Source: Prevotella sp. | GTDB taxonomy: Bacteria; Bacteroidota; Bacteroidia; Bacteroidales; Bacteroidaceae | NCBI GenBank assembly: GCA_017428925.1 | Contig: JAFRPY010000014.1 | Span: 1 to 35,474 of the forward strand | Direction of reading: 5' to 3' | Length of the DNA stretch: 35,474 nt | In this document: piece by piece, positions 8,864 to 16,945 of the stretch | Position numbering within the stretch: the first letter of the stretch is position 1 | Layout: each line of letters begins with the position of its first letter | Made by a program: the position numbers and the translations under genes | Notes under the pieces: generated by a model | The model's input: only the letters and a program-made list of their open reading frames with translations | Database searches by the model: none | What the model was told of the DNA's origin: nothing

Positions 8864-9679
8864 TTGAAAAACTACTGGTTCATTTTCTGCAAAACCGAGC
8901 TACTCTTACAGAAGACTGCCAACGGACAATACACTATCCCCTACGACGAGAAACCTCCCGTAGAAGTGAAAGAATGGATGACTATCCATCAAGTCGACGT
9001 ACCTCCCCACTTGGCCTCCGACGAGGGAATCGCCAGCGTAAAAGCCTTGCGCATTGACATTCCCGTAGCAAATCATCCAGATTACGAGATGTGCGGATTG
9101 CGCGCCTCGTTCGAAAAAATCCCCCGCCACCTCTATCTCATTGCCGGCAAGTGCCAGGAAATAATCTATTGGGACAGCAACACCAAGTTTTGCGGAGTTT
9201 GCGGGGCACCAATGAAACTCCATACTAACATTTCGAAGCGCTGCACCCAATGCGGTAAGGAAGTATGGCCACAGCTGGCTACCGCCGTCATCGTGCTCAT
9301 CCGCAGGAAGTCGGAAACGGGACTTCGCGACGATGAGCAGTTACTGCTTGTCCATGCCAACAATTTCCGCAGCAGCTATTATGGACTCGTGGCCGGATTC
9401 GTTGAGACAGGCGAGACACTCGAGGAAGCCGTTCGCCGTGAAGTCAGCGAAGAAGTCGGACTCGAGATTACCAACATCCGCTATTTCGCCTCCCAGCCTT
9501 GGCCCTACCCTTGCGGCCTCATGGTAGGATTCTATGCCGACTATGCTGGTGGCGAAATCCGCCTGCAGCGTTCCGAATTGGGTGCTGGTGGATGGTACAC
9601 ACGTGCCACTTTGCCACAGATTCCCGGTAAAATGTCAATCGCGCGTCAGCTAATCGACAATTGGGTTGACAATATGTAA
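8864..9679 (+). CDS. nudC: NAD(H) pyrophosphatase NudC (Nudix hydrolase with zinc ribbon)
   Basis: Cleaves NADH or NAD+ at the pyrophosphate; family members also remove NAD caps from RNA. The order is typical: a divergent N-terminal domain, zinc ribbon C110/C113/C127/C130 (CGVCG and CTQCG), then the Nudix box beginning at G178 (GFVETGETLEEAVRREVSEE and onwards) and the NudC-specific SQPWPYP motif at 209-215 just after it. Length 271 fits. The start is a TTG at 8864: the only upstream in-frame stop is at 8846 and no ATG fits, while GAGAG lies at proper distance. It follows the phosphatase gene by 30 nt, so two nucleotide-cleaving enzymes may be made together. Confidence 0.93.
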   Translation: MKNYWFIFCKTELLLQKTANGQYTIPYDEKPPVEVKEWMTIHQVDVPPHLASDEGIASVKALRIDIPVANHPDYEMCGLRASFEKIPRHLYLIAGKCQEIIYWDSNTKFCGVCGAPMKLHTNISKRCTQCGKEVWPQLATAVIVLIRRKSETGLRDDEQLLLVHANNFRSSYYGLVAGFVETGETLEEAVRREVSEEVGLEITNIRYFASQPWPYPCGLMVGFYADYAGGEIRLQRSELGAGGWYTRATLPQIPGKMSIARQLIDNWVDNM

Positions 9680-9770
9680 TGCAACTGTGTGCGCAAACGG
9701 CATATTTATACGCTCTGCGCTATACAAAATGACTTTTTTGCACTTATTTTGAACTTTTTCTTGCAAAATG

Positions 9771-9801
9771 TTTGGCGTTTACGAGAAAATGTGTAATTTT
9801 G
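9771..9801 (+). promoter_or_regulatory. gdhA promoter
   Basis: TTTG at 9771-9774, a 19-bp spacer, and TAATTTTG at 9794-9801 match the Bacteroidota -33/-7 pattern in sequence and spacing. Predicted transcription begins near 9807, leaving an A-rich leader of about 75 nt before the ATG at 9885. No riboswitch-like fold was recognised in that leader. Confidence 0.8.
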
Positions 9802-9884
9802 CAACCGCAAACGACAAATAAAAGAAATTTAGTCAAAGCAAGACACATAAAATTATCAATAACATCATTAAAAAAAGTATTATT

Positions 9885-11222
9885 ATGAATGCAGCACAAG
9901 TAGTAGAGCAGCTGAAGCAGCGCTTTCCAAACGAGCCGGAGTACATCCAGGCCGTAAGTCAGGTTCTCCCCACCATCGAGGAAGAGTACAACAAGCACCC
10001 TGAGTTCGAGAAGTCGAACCTCATCGAGCGTCTGTGCATCCCCGATCGTCTGGTTGAGTTCCGAGTTACTTGGACTGACGACAAGGGTAACATCCAGACC
10101 AACATGGGTTATCGTATTCAGCACAACAACGCTATCGGCCCGTACAAAGGCGGTATCCGTTTTCACAAGTCGGTTAACCTCGGTATCCTAAAGTTCTTGG
10201 CTTTCGAGCAGACTTTCAAGAACTCTCTGACCACACTGCCTATGGGTGGTGCAAAGGGTGGTTCCGACTTCTCTCCCCGCGGCAAGAGCGATGCTGAAGT
10301 GATGCGCTTCTGCCAGGCATTCATGAACGAACTGTATCGCCACATCGGTCCGGATGAGGACGTTCCCGCAGGTGACATCGGTGTCGGTGGCCGTGAGGTT
10401 GGCTATATGTTCGGACAGTATAAGAAGTTGACCCATCAGTTCCAGGGCGTGCTCACCGGTAAGGGCATCCAGTTTGGTGGTTCACTCATTCGCCCCGAGG
10501 CTACTGGTTATGGTACTGTTTACTTCCTGCTCTCTATGCTGGCTACCCGCAATATCGAACTGGCAGGCAAGAAGGTACTGATTTCAGGTGCCGGTAACGT
10601 GGCTCAGTATGCTGCCGAGAAGTGCCTCCAGTTGGGTGCTACCGTGCTGACCATGAGTGACTCTGACGGTTACATCTTCGATCCCGAGGGCATCGACCGC
10701 GCAAAACTCGACTACATCATGAATCTGAAGAACGTTGAGCGCGGACGTATCAAGGAGTATGTTGAGGAATATCCCAACGCAAAATATGTGGCTGGCGAGC
10801 GTCCCTGGCACGAGAAGGCCGACATCGCACTGCCTTGCGCCACTCAGAACGAGATCAACGCCGAGCAGGCTCAGGCTCTGGTTGACAACGGTGTCATCGC
10901 AGTGGCCGAAGGTGCCAACATGCCTACCCTCCCCGATGCTATCAAGATTTTCCAGGATGCCAAGATTCTCTATTCTCCCGGTAAGGCTTCCAACGCAGGT
11001 GGTGTGTCTGTATCTGGTCTTGAGATGTCACAGAACTCTGAGCGTCTGAGTTGGACTGCCGAGGAAGTTGACAACTACCTGAAGCGCATCATGAACGACA
11101 TCCATGAGAACTGCGTGAAGTACGGTACAGAGAAAGATGGTTACATCAACTACGTGAAGGGTGCCAACGTGGCAGGCTTCATCAAGGTTGCCAAGGCCAT
11201 GATGGCTCAGGGTATCGTATAA
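9885..11222 (+). CDS. gdhA: Glutamate dehydrogenase, hexameric, probably NADP-dependent
   Basis: Interconverts 2-oxoglutarate plus ammonium and glutamate, the main ammonium entry in many Bacteroidales. The 445 residues show PYKGGIRFH with a substrate Lys at 88, the catalytic Lys at 124 in PMGGAKGGSDF, PAGDIGVGGREVGYMFG, and the dinucleotide-binding ISGAGNVAQYAA. Length and the GKGIQFGGSLIRPEATGYG stretch fit the GdhA (hexameric class I) group. NADP preference is inferred from family similarity. The gene stands alone between its own promoter and a strong terminator. Codon use is strongly biased towards GGT/AAG/GAG-type codons compared with neighbours, which suggests high expression. Confidence 0.96.
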   Translation: MNAAQVVEQLKQRFPNEPEYIQAVSQVLPTIEEEYNKHPEFEKSNLIERLCIPDRLVEFRVTWTDDKGNIQTNMGYRIQHNNAIGPYKGGIRFHKSVNLGILKFLAFEQTFKNSLTTLPMGGAKGGSDFSPRGKSDAEVMRFCQAFMNELYRHIGPDEDVPAGDIGVGGREVGYMFGQYKKLTHQFQGVLTGKGIQFGGSLIRPEATGYGTVYFLLSMLATRNIELAGKKVLISGAGNVAQYAAEKCLQLGATVLTMSDSDGYIFDPEGIDRAKLDYIMNLKNVERGRIKEYVEEYPNAKYVAGERPWHEKADIALPCATQNEINAEQAQALVDNGVIAVAEGANMPTLPDAIKIFQDAKILYSPGKASNAGGVSVSGLEMSQNSERLSWTAEEVDNYLKRIMNDIHENCVKYGTEKDGYINYVKGANVAGFIKVAKAMMAQGIV

Positions 11223-11255
11223 AGAATACATATTGTACACAAACACACTGTTTCC

Positions 11256-11290
11256 AAAGGGGCTGCGCTTTCATTAGCGCGGCCCTTTTT
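11256..11290 (+). terminator. Rho-independent terminator of gdhA
   Basis: AAAGGGGCTGCGCT pairs with AGCGCGGCCCTTTT (two G-U wobbles) around a short TTCATT-type loop, followed by a T-rich tail CTTTTTCTTT. It starts 33 nt after the gdhA stop. Confidence 0.9.
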
Positions 11291-11315
11291 CTTTGGGAAA
11301 ACAAACTATTGAAAC

Positions 11316-11330
11316 TTCTGCTCAGCAGAA
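11316..11330. repeat. Short palindrome in the gdhA-galE gap
   Basis: TTCTGCT-C-AGCAGAA is a perfect 7-bp inverted repeat with one central base, lying between the gdhA terminator and the tandem array. It could be a protein site or a small hairpin; no function can be assigned. Confidence 0.4.
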
Positions 11331-11336
11331 AGGATT

Positions 11337-11446
11337 TTTCCGCACAGTGGAAGCAATGCTTCTAAACTGTAGAAGCAAGCCTTCTAAACTGTGGAAAGAA
11401 GCCTTCTAAACTGTGGAAAGAAACCTTCTAAACGGTGGAAACAAGT
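11337..11446. repeat. 22-bp direct tandem repeat array, four full copies plus a partial one
   Basis: Four contiguous 22-bp units begin CTTCTAAAC(T/G)GT: 11359-11380, 11381-11402, 11403-11424 and 11425-11446. A degraded copy (CACAGTGGAAGCAATG) precedes them. The units differ at only a few places. The first also contains CTTCTA-AACTG-TAGAAG, a perfect inverted repeat. There are no variable spacers, so this is not CRISPR. With the gdhA terminator on one side and the galE terminator on the other, the array lies outside any predicted transcript. The whole gene-free stretch 11223-11606 holds these elements and nothing else that I can see. Confidence 0.85.
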
Positions 11447-11484
11447 CCTTCTTCCCCTCACCTATTCCCTGTCACTAAATAGAA

Positions 11485-11514
11485 ATGGGGTCCCGATTCA
11501 CATCGAGACCCCAT
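11485..11514 (-). terminator. Probable terminator of galE
   Basis: ATGGGGTC (11485-11492) pairs with GACCCCAT (11507-11514); inner CGAT/ATCG pairs extend the stem past one mismatch. Read on the minus strand the stem is followed by TTCTATTT, as expected for a terminator about 90 nt after the galE stop. Confidence 0.7.
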
Positions 11515-11606
11515 AACAACACAAACACAAAATAATGGCGAGACTTATGAAATGGTCACCGCCATTTTTCCCTTTATCTTATTTCGGATAATTCACCAAA
11601 AAAACT

Positions 11607-12644
11607 TCACTGCACGCCACGTTCACGCAGTTTCTTCTGCCAATTCCATGCAGAGCGCAGCACGTCCTCGATATTGGCTTCAGCCTTCCAGCCAAGCACC
11701 TTATTGGCCTTGTCGACATTGCCCCAGACTTTCTCGATGTCGCCTTCGCGACGAGGGGCGTAGTTCCAGTTGAGCTTTACGCCAGTAGCTTTCTCGAAAC
11801 CTTCCACCACCTGAAGGGTGCTCCAACCTGTTCCAGTGCCAATGTTGAAAATCTCGATTTTTTCGGAATCCGTGTCAAGTACTCGCTCCATAGCCTTCAC
11901 GTGAGCCTTGGCCAAGTCGACCACATAAATGTAGTCGCGGATACAAGTGCCGTCAGGTGTATTATAGTCATTACCAAATACCTTCAACTCGCTGCGGATG
12001 CCCATAGCGGTCTGGGTAACGAAGGGGATGAGGTTCATAGGCACACCATTGGGCAGCTCGCCGATCTCAGCAGAAGGATGAGCGCCAATAGGATTAAAAT
12101 ACCTGAGGATGACGGCCTTGATGTCAGCCCCCGAGTGGATATAGTCCTGAATGATTTCTTCGTTGATTTGCTTGGTGTTCCCGTAGGGAGAAAGAGCCTT
12201 CTGGATAGGTGCTTTCTCGGTGACGGGGAGATTCTCGGCGGTGGGCTGTCCGTAGACGGTACAGCTGCTGGAGAAGATGATGCCCTTCACCCCATACTTC
12301 GGCATCAGCTCGAGAAGGTTGATGAGCGAAGTGATGTTGTTACGATAGTAGAGCAGCGGTTTCTCCACGCTCTCACCAACTGCCTTTGATGCGGCAAAGT
12401 GAATGATTCCCTCTATGCCGGGATACTTCTGGAAAACGCCCTCAAGCGCATCTTTGTCGCAGCAGTCCACCTGCTCGAATTCAGGACGAATGCCCGTGAT
12501 GCGCTCGATGCCATCGATGCTGTCGGCCGTAGAATTACTAAGGTTATCCACGATGACCACTTTGTAGCCAGCCTCTATCAGTTCAACGGTGGTATGGCTA
12601 CCAATAAACCCCGTTCCTCCAGTGACGAGAATTGTCTGTTTCAT
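11607..12644 (-). CDS. galE: UDP-glucose 4-epimerase
   Basis: Interconverts UDP-glucose and UDP-galactose for galactose use and surface sugars. This is an extended short-chain dehydrogenase fold: TGGTGFIGSH (8-17) is the NAD-binding loop, FSSSCTVYG carries the catalytic Ser region and Y154xxxK158 (YGNTK) the catalytic pair. The late NIGTGTGWSTLQVVEGFEKA and NYAPRREGD segments are typical of GalE. Length 345 is normal. It is a single-gene unit on the minus strand with its own promoter and terminator, not part of a gal operon here. Confidence 0.96.
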   Translation of the reverse strand: MKQTILVTGGTGFIGSHTTVELIEAGYKVVIVDNLSNSTADSIDGIERITGIRPEFEQVDCCDKDALEGVFQKYPGIEGIIHFAASKAVGESVEKPLLYYRNNITSLINLLELMPKYGVKGIIFSSSCTVYGQPTAENLPVTEKAPIQKALSPYGNTKQINEEIIQDYIHSGADIKAVILRYFNPIGAHPSAEIGELPNGVPMNLIPFVTQTAMGIRSELKVFGNDYNTPDGTCIRDYIYVVDLAKAHVKAMERVLDTDSEKIEIFNIGTGTGWSTLQVVEGFEKATGVKLNWNYAPRREGDIEKVWGNVDKANKVLGWKAEANIEDVLRSAWNWQKKLRERGVQ

Positions 12645-12678
12645 TGTTAACGATTCAAATTATTAATGATTGACACCA

Positions 12679-12686
12679 CAAAAATA
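12679..12686 (-). promoter_or_regulatory. Possible galE promoter (-7 box)
   Basis: On the minus strand TATTTTTG matches TAnnTTTG and lies 34 nt before the galE ATG. The position 19 bp upstream holds only a T-rich run, not TTTG, so the -33 element is weak. Confidence 0.45.
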
Positions 12687-12781
12687 CTGCTTTTTTTTAT
12701 ATCTAAAAAGAACGGAAAGATATTTTGCCGTTTTTCTTTATTTCTTAACAAAACGCGCGGACAAATAATCTCAGCACTCTA

Positions 12782-13267
12782 TTATCTCACATCATCCTTG
12801 TCAACAGAAAGACTGTCGAGGTTCTCGTTGATCATGGTGCGGAAGCGGATGGGATTGGCAATGAAGCGATAGGTATTAACTACCTCGCCTGTTGTAATCT
12901 TGATGGTCCCATAATTGAAGAGCCTTCCCATCATGCTCTGCTCCACCATGACGCCCTCGCACTTGGCCAGTCGGAGTTCAGTGGTGTTGCGTTGGATAAT
13001 GCCCTTCTTGACAATGAGGCGCTTGTTGGTGATGAAATACTCAGTATTGGTGCGCACCAGACTGACATAAATCAGAGCAGCAACGATGGCCAACACGGTG
13101 AGCAGAACGTATATCCAAGTCTCGGGTACGTTGTAGTAACATACAGCCATAGCAGCTGCCCAGATGAGGATAATGGCGAAGATGCCCTTGACGAAGGTGA
13201 ACCAATGGAGGTAGCCCTTATGTACGATTACCTCGTTTGATGTTAGGTTGTTTTCGATGAATCCCAT
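12782..13267 (-). CDS. PH-domain (bPH_2/DUF304-type) membrane protein
   Basis: I chose the ATG at 13267 (MGFIENNLTSNEVIVHKGYLH), giving 161 residues; the open frame continues upstream but reads through untypical sequence. Two adjacent membrane helices (FVKGIFAIILIWAAAMAVCY and WIYVLLTVLAIVAALIYVSL) are followed by a bacterial PH-like domain with YFITNKRLIVKKGIIQR and the conserved GTIKITTG. The order helix pair then beta domain is typical of YdbS/YdbT-like proteins, whose role is unclear. It lies 53 nt downstream of the AraC-type gene and may be co-transcribed with it. Confidence 0.85.
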   Translation of the reverse strand: MGFIENNLTSNEVIVHKGYLHWFTFVKGIFAIILIWAAAMAVCYYNVPETWIYVLLTVLAIVAALIYVSLVRTNTEYFITNKRLIVKKGIIQRNTTELRLAKCEGVMVEQSMMGRLFNYGTIKITTGEVVNTYRFIANPIRFRTMINENLDSLSVDKDDVR

Positions 13268-13320
13268 ACTTTTATTACTTTTAATTGATGCAAGTTGAAG
13301 GATGAACTGCCGGAAAGAAT

Positions 13321-14229
13321 TCAGACGATGATTCGTGTCTTGTGATAGTTTTCCCGGAACTCCGAAGGTGAGCATCCTTTCTTGCGCTTGAATATGCGGT
13401 TGAAATTACTCAAGTTGTTGAAGCCGCAATCGAAGGATATCTCCGAGATGCTGCGACTTGTGTCTACCAGCAATCTCGCGGCATAGCCCAACCTTATGTC
13501 GATGATATATTCTGAGAGATTCCTGCCGGTGTGGAGCTTAAAAAACCGACTGAAAGCACTGGGGCTCATACCCGCAATGTCAGCAAGTTGTTTAAGCCGC
13601 AACTCATCCATATAGTTTTGGGCAATGTAGCTCTTCACTTTCAGTATGCGGCGTGAATCGTCCTCCACGGCAATCTTGGCATAACTGCTGGTGGCCAGCG
13701 TTCGCATGCCTTCACATCGCGAGAGTTCATATAGAATCGACATAAACTGCATGACGGCATAAAAACCATCCTTGATGTTAGAAAGTGACACCAATTCCTT
13801 GTATATTTTCATGATGGCACTCATTGGGAAAGCAATTCCCTTACGGGCCTCATTCATCATCTTGCGTACCGAGATGAACGGATTACGGCCGAAAAGGGAG
13901 TCCTCGCTCATACCGAAATCGAACTGAATGGTAATCTCGTGGATATTATCGCTCTGGCAGTTGTTCTGCTCCCAGACATGCTCAAGGTCGGGAGATGTTA
14001 TCAGTACCAGGTCGTATTCACCAATAATCTCACTCGAGTCGCCCACAATACGACGCACACCGGCGGCATGCTCCACAAAATTCAGTTCAAAAACCTCATG
14101 GTTATGGATAGGATAAGTAAATTCCTTTTTGTGACGGTCAGCAATGTAGAGCACATCCTTACCCATCAGTGGCGTTATTTCGTGAATTACTCTTCGCTCG
14201 TCTGCCATACCCCGAATCGTTTGAACCAT
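13321..14229 (-). CDS. AraC-family transcriptional regulator
   Basis: The N-terminal half is a cupin-like sensor (FTYPIHNHEVFELNFVEHAAG resembles the metal/ligand cupin strand), and the C-terminal 100 residues are the two-helix-turn-helix AraC domain: LADIAGMSPSAFSRFFKLHT and ISEISFDCGFNNLSNFNRIF with the usual GCSPSEFRE ending. The protein binds DNA and probably responds to a small sugar-like ligand; the target genes are unknown. Length 302 is normal. The start may be the ATG at 14229 or 14208. dapA ends 14 nt upstream in the same direction, so dapA, this gene and the PH-domain gene may form one unit. Confidence 0.93.
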   Translation of the reverse strand: MVQTIRGMADERRVIHEITPLMGKDVLYIADRHKKEFTYPIHNHEVFELNFVEHAAGVRRIVGDSSEIIGEYDLVLITSPDLEHVWEQNNCQSDNIHEITIQFDFGMSEDSLFGRNPFISVRKMMNEARKGIAFPMSAIMKIYKELVSLSNIKDGFYAVMQFMSILYELSRCEGMRTLATSSYAKIAVEDDSRRILKVKSYIAQNYMDELRLKQLADIAGMSPSAFSRFFKLHTGRNLSEYIIDIRLGYAARLLVDTSRSISEISFDCGFNNLSNFNRIFKRKKGCSPSEFRENYHKTRIIV

Positions 14230-14243
14230 TCTGAAAACTCTGC

Positions 14244-15125
14244 TTATAGTTCTTTCAGTATGTCAGAAATACGCTGTTTAGTAGTGATGCGCGTTGGCAC
14301 AAGGGGCAAGCGTAACACATTCTCGATAAAGCCCATTTCAGAAAGCATTGCCTTCACGCCGGCAGGATTGCCATCGACGAAAAGCAGCGAGAAAAGGTCG
14401 GTAAATTTGTGGTGAATCTTACGGGCGGCAGCAAACTCATTGTTGAACTCGAGCCGTAGCATCTTCGAGAATTCCTTCGGGAGTGCGTTGCCAATGACCG
14501 AAATCACTCCCACAGCACCACAGGCAACCATAGGATAAGTCAGCGCATCGTCACCACTGATAACGGCAAAGTCCTTAGGGGCATTCTTAAGGATCTCATC
14601 CACCTGCTCCAATGAACCGCTGGCTTCCTTGATGCCCACGATGTTCGGGCAGTCGGTGGCCAACCGCACCGTCGTCTGTGCTTTCATGTTGATGCCGGTA
14701 CGCCCCGGAACATTATATAGCACAACTGGCAGGGTAGTTGCATTGGCGATGGCCTTGAAATGCTGATAAAGTCCTTCTTGCGAAGGTTTGTTATAATAGG
14801 GACACACACTGAGAATTCCGTCTATTCCGTGAAAGTCTCCCGTTTTAAGTTCTTCTATGATGGCCGCAGTATTGTTACCGCCGCAGCCCATCAGTATGGG
14901 AACCTTGCCGTTCACCAGTTCAACGACCAACTGCTTGATATTCTGTTTCTCTTCGGCAGTTAGTGTAGGTGTCTCGCCCGTCGTTGCAAGAATACAGAGG
15001 AAATCTGCGCCGTTATCCAGCTGAAATTGTACAAGTCTTTGGAGTGCCTTGTAGTCCACTGCCCCGTCGGCAGTAAAAGGTGTTATCAAGGCAATACCCA
15101 GACCTTTAAATATATTACGTGCCAT
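14244..15125 (-). CDS. dapA: 4-hydroxy-tetrahydrodipicolinate synthase
   Basis: Condenses pyruvate with aspartate semialdehyde, the first committed step to diaminopimelate and lysine. TIM-barrel aldolase of 293 residues: TTGETPTL at 48-55 (catalytic Thr), YNVPGRTG with Tyr137, and the Schiff-base Lys166 in GIKEASG. Length is standard. It has its own promoter and no other lysine-pathway gene beside it. A relative such as N-acetylneuraminate lyase is possible in this superfamily, but YNVPGRTG and overall similarity favour DapA. Confidence 0.95.
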   Translation of the reverse strand: MARNIFKGLGIALITPFTADGAVDYKALQRLVQFQLDNGADFLCILATTGETPTLTAEEKQNIKQLVVELVNGKVPILMGCGGNNTAAIIEELKTGDFHGIDGILSVCPYYNKPSQEGLYQHFKAIANATTLPVVLYNVPGRTGINMKAQTTVRLATDCPNIVGIKEASGSLEQVDEILKNAPKDFAVISGDDALTYPMVACGAVGVISVIGNALPKEFSKMLRLEFNNEFAAARKIHHKFTDLFSLLFVDGNPAGVKAMLSEMGFIENVLRLPLVPTRITTKQRISDILKEL

Positions 15126-15144
15126 AATGTTGAAATTTCGGTTA

Positions 15145-15175
15145 CAAAAGTACTACTTTTCAGGCAAACCACAAA
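15145..15175 (-). promoter_or_regulatory. dapA promoter
   Basis: On the minus strand TTTG (15175-15172), exactly 19 bp, then TACTTTTG (15152-15145). The predicted start lies about 14 nt before the ATG at 15125. Sequence and spacing both fit. Confidence 0.8.
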
Positions 15176-15208
15176 ATTATTGCTAACTTTTGCGCCTTTT
15201 TTTCTAAA

Positions 15209-16126
15209 TTATTGACTACCGATGTAGAGGAATAACATGCCAAGCAGCACCAATGCCAAGTCGAGAGCCTTGCTTTGCAGGTTCTTCTCATGGAACACTG
15301 CTGCGCCGAACAGGAAGCTGACAACCACGCTTCCGCGTCGAATCATGGAAACTATCGAAATCATGGCAGTTGGAAGGCTCAAAGCATAGAAATACACGAA
15401 GTCAGCTGCCGATAGGAAAATCGATATGCAGATAATGCTCCAATGCCAATGAAACGGAGTCGTAGACTTGTGTTTTGGCCACCACAACAGGAAAAGCATG
15501 GCAAGCATCATAAAGCACTGATAAATGTTATACCACGACTGAACGGCCATGCGGTCGAGTCCCATCCCACCTTCACTGACAGGTGCCATCAGGTATTTAT
15601 CGTAGAGTCCACTCAACGCTCCGAGCATTGCTGAAAGCACAATGAAATATATCCATCGGTCGTTTTTGAAGTCGATTCCTTCCTTGCGGCTGCTCCTCGA
15701 AAGCATAAAGAATGAGGCTATCGCCAAAAGCACTCCTATCCATTGGTAAAGGTTGAGCCGCTCACCGAAAAAGAGGAATGCTCCCACCAATACCATAACG
15801 GGGCGCGTTGCATTGATTGGCCCTACGATGGTGAGCGGAAGATGCTTCATTCCGAAATAGCCTAAAATCCAAGACGATAGAACTATGACGGCTTTGAGCA
15901 CAATATAGCGATGCATCTCCCATCCGCCACTTCCCACGTGGAATATGGTGCTGTCGAGGACGGACGTTGAATGCGATAGAATGATGAATGGAAGGAAAAT
16001 AAAGGAGGAGAAAAGTGTATTCAAAAAGAGGATGGGAATGACAGCATTACCACTCAAGGATTTCTTTTTGAAAGCATCATAAAACCCTAATAATGTTGCA
16101 CTTAAGAATGCGAGTATCAGCCACAT
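15209..16126 (-). CDS. EamA/DMT-superfamily transporter
   Basis: Inner-membrane protein of 305 residues with about ten hydrophobic helices arranged as two similar halves. Each half carries the DMT pattern of a Pro-rich helix after a short loop: GPINATRPVMVLVGAFLFFGE in the first and MISIVSMIRRGSVVVSFLFG in the second. EamA carriers export amino acids, nucleosides or other metabolites; the substrate cannot be read here. It starts 8 nt after the truA stop and is surely co-transcribed with it. Confidence 0.85.
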   Translation of the reverse strand: MWLILAFLSATLLGFYDAFKKKSLSGNAVIPILFLNTLFSSFIFLPFIILSHSTSVLDSTIFHVGSGGWEMHRYIVLKAVIVLSSWILGYFGMKHLPLTIVGPINATRPVMVLVGAFLFFGERLNLYQWIGVLLAIASFFMLSRSSRKEGIDFKNDRWIYFIVLSAMLGALSGLYDKYLMAPVSEGGMGLDRMAVQSWYNIYQCFMMLAMLFLLWWPKHKSTTPFHWHWSIICISIFLSAADFVYFYALSLPTAMISIVSMIRRGSVVVSFLFGAAVFHEKNLQSKALDLALVLLGMLFLYIGSQ

Positions 16127-16134
16127 GAGTTATC

Positions 16135-16863
16135 CTAATAATTTACTTCTTCCAGAAAGAGCGCATGTGCAGGCATCGATTCTCCAGCGGCTGTGCGCTT
16201 CCTGTTTTTGATAATCTTAATGAATTCTTCTTGAGTTATCCTTCCACGTCCCAACTCTATAAGGGTGCCAACCACTGCACGAACCATGTTGCGCAAGAAC
16301 CGGTTAGCTGTAATGCGAAAATACCAATGGTTGTCGTCAATCTGCACCCAGCGGGCTTCGGCAATATGGCAGATAGTCGTCTTAACGTCGGTATGCGACT
16401 TGCAAAATGCGCCAAAATCATCAAAATCCAGCAACCGTGAAGCAGCTTTATTCATAGCTTCGAAATCGAGATTATAGTGAAGCTCAAGACTATAAGCCCG
16501 AGCAAATGGGTCTTTTACCGTGTGTATATAGTAATGGTAGGTGCGGGAGGTTGCCGAAAACCGTGCATGAAGATTTCCTTCCACTTGTTCCACTCGATGC
16601 ACGGCGATGTCGTACGGCAACAGTTTGTTGAGTCTGTATGACAGTTGTCCACAATCTATTTGCTCGTCCCAGTCAAAGTGTGCTGCCATCTTACGGGCAT
16701 GCACACCGGCATCAGTTCTTCCTGCTCCCACAACTTCTATCGTTCCTCGTAAAAGTGTGGAAAGCGCCCGCTGCAACTCAGCCTGAACAGAATGAGCATC
16801 AGGTTGCATCTGCCAGCCATGATAACGAGTGCCATCGTATGAAAAATAAACGAAATATCTCAT
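16135..16863 (-). CDS. truA: tRNA pseudouridine(38-40) synthase
   Basis: Modifies U38-U40 in the anticodon stem-loop of many tRNAs. Conserved YFVYFSYDGTRYHGWQ opens the protein; the catalytic Asp51 lies in GAGRTDAGVHA. RNRFLRNMVR-type residues (NRFLRNMVRAVVGTLIELGRG) complete the active site near the end. Length 242 is typical. The ATG at 16863 is 8 nt downstream of a -7 box, so the message would have almost no leader. Confidence 0.96.
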   Translation of the reverse strand: MRYFVYFSYDGTRYHGWQMQPDAHSVQAELQRALSTLLRGTIEVVGAGRTDAGVHARKMAAHFDWDEQIDCGQLSYRLNKLLPYDIAVHRVEQVEGNLHARFSATSRTYHYYIHTVKDPFARAYSLELHYNLDFEAMNKAASRLLDFDDFGAFCKSHTDVKTTICHIAEARWVQIDDNHWYFRITANRFLRNMVRAVVGTLIELGRGRITQEEFIKIIKNRKRTAAGESMPAHALFLEEVNY

Positions 16864-16871
16864 AGTGCGTG

Positions 16872-16879
16872 CAAAGGTA
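16872..16879 (-). promoter_or_regulatory. truA promoter (-7 box)
   Basis: TACCTTTG on the minus strand followed by CAC and the ATG 8 nt later. There is no clear TTTG at the -33 position. It mirrors the promoter of the divergent gene at 16933. Confidence 0.6.
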
Positions 16880-16932
16880 ATAATTTTTAGTAAAAAACTT
16901 CACTCTACATTCGTCATTCTTCATTTTTTTTG

Positions 16933-16940
16933 TACCTTTG
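16933..16940 (+). promoter_or_regulatory. Promoter (-7 box) of the EFR1-type gene
   Basis: TACCTTTG followed by CACCC and the ATG at 16946, so transcription would begin at or next to the start codon. The -33 position holds TTCG at 16910-16913, a near match. Confidence 0.6.
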
Positions 16941-16945
16941 CACCC

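Noticed and set aside
11337-11446. Possible CRISPR array
   Set aside because: The repeats are contiguous 22-bp units with no variable spacers and no cas genes nearby. The same holds for 34893-34997.
16865-16945. Longer N-terminus of the EFR1-type protein
   Set aside because: The extra 27 codons pass through the -7 box, and the family begins at MIFFFTCTGNT.
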